A stretch of DNA of 64,000 bases from Rubripirellula tenax (GTDB lineage Bacteria; Planctomycetota; Planctomycetia; Pirellulales; Pirellulaceae). The notes under the pieces are model-generated. The model was given only the letters and a program-made list of their open reading frames with translations, did not search any database and had not been told where the DNA came from. The position numbers and the translations under genes are program-made. Of the stretch, positions 63,292 to 64,000 are shown piece after piece (the stretch's first letter is position 1; each line of letters starts with the position of its first letter). The stretch lies in assembly GCF_007860125.1 (NCBI RefSeq), contig NZ_SJPW01000004.1, positions 156,372 to 220,371 of the forward strand, written 5' to 3'.

Positions 63292-64000
63292 ATGAAACCA
63301 AAAAAGCGACGTCGCGCCGGCGGTAGTGTAAGTCGCATCAACCTGAAGGACGTGGCTGCGGCCCAACCGGCAACCCAGGTTTTGTTGCCCTTTGAATCGT
63401 GTGGTGGCGTCAAGCATTGGGTAATGTTGGCGATACCCGTTTTATTGACGGTGCTATACGCCTACTGGCCGACGTTTCTGTGGATGGAAGATGCTTGGCG
63501 GAATGAACCGGACTACTCGCACGGTTATCTCGTTCCGTTCCTAACCTTGATGTTGCTTGTTCACCGTGGTGACATGTTTCCTGGGATTCGCCCAAGTGTC
63601 AGTTACAAGGGCATTTCGTTGATTGTCCTTGCGATATTAATGCGGTTCGCAGGTCGCTTTCTGTACATGGACTTCCTTGACGCATACTCACTGCTACCAT
63701 TGATTGCCGGTGTGGTTTGGACGCTGCTTGGTTCAGCCGCGTTGAAATGGAGTCTTCCGGCGATCGGCTTCCTGTTTTTCATGATCCCGCTCCCCTACCA
63801 GGCCGAGAGTTTGCTCAGTTGGAAGTTGCAAGGCGTTGCAACATCACTAAGCACCGTGTTTTTGCGTGTGCTGGGCCAACCTGCTGTGTCGGAAGGGCAT
63901 GTAATTTGGATTGCAGACCAGCGACTTTTGGTCGAGCAAGCCTGTTCTGGCATGCGAATTTTCATCGGGGTAGCGGCGCTTGCGTACTTCTGGGCGGTGA
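63292..64000 (+). CDS. Exosortase (3'-partial)
   Basis: The first 236 residues of a multi-pass membrane protease-transpeptidase, cut by the window edge. After a basic start (MKPKKRRRAGGSVSRINLKD), hydrophobic helices begin at VMLAIPVLLTVLYAYWPT. Family signatures are DYSHGYLVPFLTLMLLVHRG, IGFLFFMIPLPYQ and the catalytic Cys in LVEQACSGMRIF; the catalytic Arg and His lie beyond the edge. Exosortases cleave and re-attach proteins with C-terminal PEP-CTERM-like signals during export, often beside exopolysaccharide genes. No sorted substrate is in this window. Confidence 0.9.
   Translation, partial: MKPKKRRRAGGSVSRINLKDVAAAQPATQVLLPFESCGGVKHWVMLAIPVLLTVLYAYWPTFLWMEDAWRNEPDYSHGYLVPFLTLMLLVHRGDMFPGIRPSVSYKGISLIVLAILMRFAGRFLYMDFLDAYSLLPLIAGVVWTLLGSAALKWSLPAIGFLFFMIPLPYQAESLLSWKLQGVATSLSTVFLRVLGQPAVSEGHVIWIADQRLLVEQACSGMRIFIGVAALAYFWAV

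Noticed and set aside
1-64000. CRISPR array, prophage, integrase, rRNA or tRNA genes
   Set aside because: No regularly spaced repeats, phage gene block, integrase or RNA gene consensus was seen on reading the window.

Overview
The window most likely comes from a planctomycete of the Pirellulaceae (Rhodopirellula-like) group. Supporting traits are a moderate GC content, a formylmethanofuran dehydrogenase B-like gene (tetrahydromethanopterin C1 chemistry in a bacterium), an SHD1-domain secreted protein, many lipoproteins and secreted low-complexity proteins, tandem MoxR/VWA genes, an exosortase, and frequent GTG/TTG starts with 4-bp stop/start overlaps. This placement is inference from gene content; no rRNA or tRNA gene was found.

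Layout. 1-2.6 kb: a hemD-hemE fusion (open at the left edge) overlapping an fwdB/fhcB-like gene. 2.6-5.9 kb: a small accessory patch with an RHS-repeat remnant, a SAM methyltransferase and one intact IS4-family insertion sequence with about 30-bp imperfect inverted repeats, ending 14 bp from fabH. 5.9-13.1 kb: fabH, a signal peptidase I with an unusual Cys4 insert, a DUF3592-like membrane protein, a Nudix-like protein, a cysteine desulfurase and a large low-complexity membrane-anchored protein. 13.1-14.07 kb: a 0.9-kb gene-free stretch with several strong predicted hairpins. 14-20 kb: a NarL-type response regulator, a possible terminated small RNA, a lipoprotein, an LRAT-domain protein plus membrane protein, and a coupled trio (AroE-like pseudoenzyme, two-TM protein, SMUG1-type uracil-DNA glycosylase).

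20-33 kb is mostly housekeeping: rplA-rplJ-rplL (without rplK before or rpoB after), a Trm112-like protein, proC, then argB, an argD-position gene lacking the PLP lysine, argF, rph and polA, all on the plus strand and closely spaced. 33-41.5 kb: an SHD1/beta-propeller-like secreted protein, a tandem AAA+ (MoxR-like) ATPase paired with a VWA protein, a UvrD-type helicase and a small membrane-anchored protein in its operon. 41.7-48.9 kb: a Gfo/Idh/MocA oxidoreductase, a VanZ-like protein, a 1,229-residue hybrid histidine kinase (PAS, HisKA, HATPase, two receivers, HPt) overlapping mogA, and an Ogt-type alkyltransferase.

49.5-59.6 kb: an outer-membrane efflux lipoprotein, CorA, and a complete CzcCBA/CusCBA-like heavy-metal RND operon on the minus strand. 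60-64 kb: an exosortase neighbourhood with a FeeM-like N-acyl amino acid synthase behind a structured leader, a small single-TM protein, a TM protein with two FHA-like segments, and an exosortase cut by the right edge.

The best candidates for something undescribed are the tandem-AAA+/VWA pair, the ArgD-like protein without its catalytic lysine, the zinc-ribbon-like signal peptidase, the exosortase/FeeM/FHA-like cluster, and the structured intergenic RNAs near 13.3, 14.7 and 59.95 kb.
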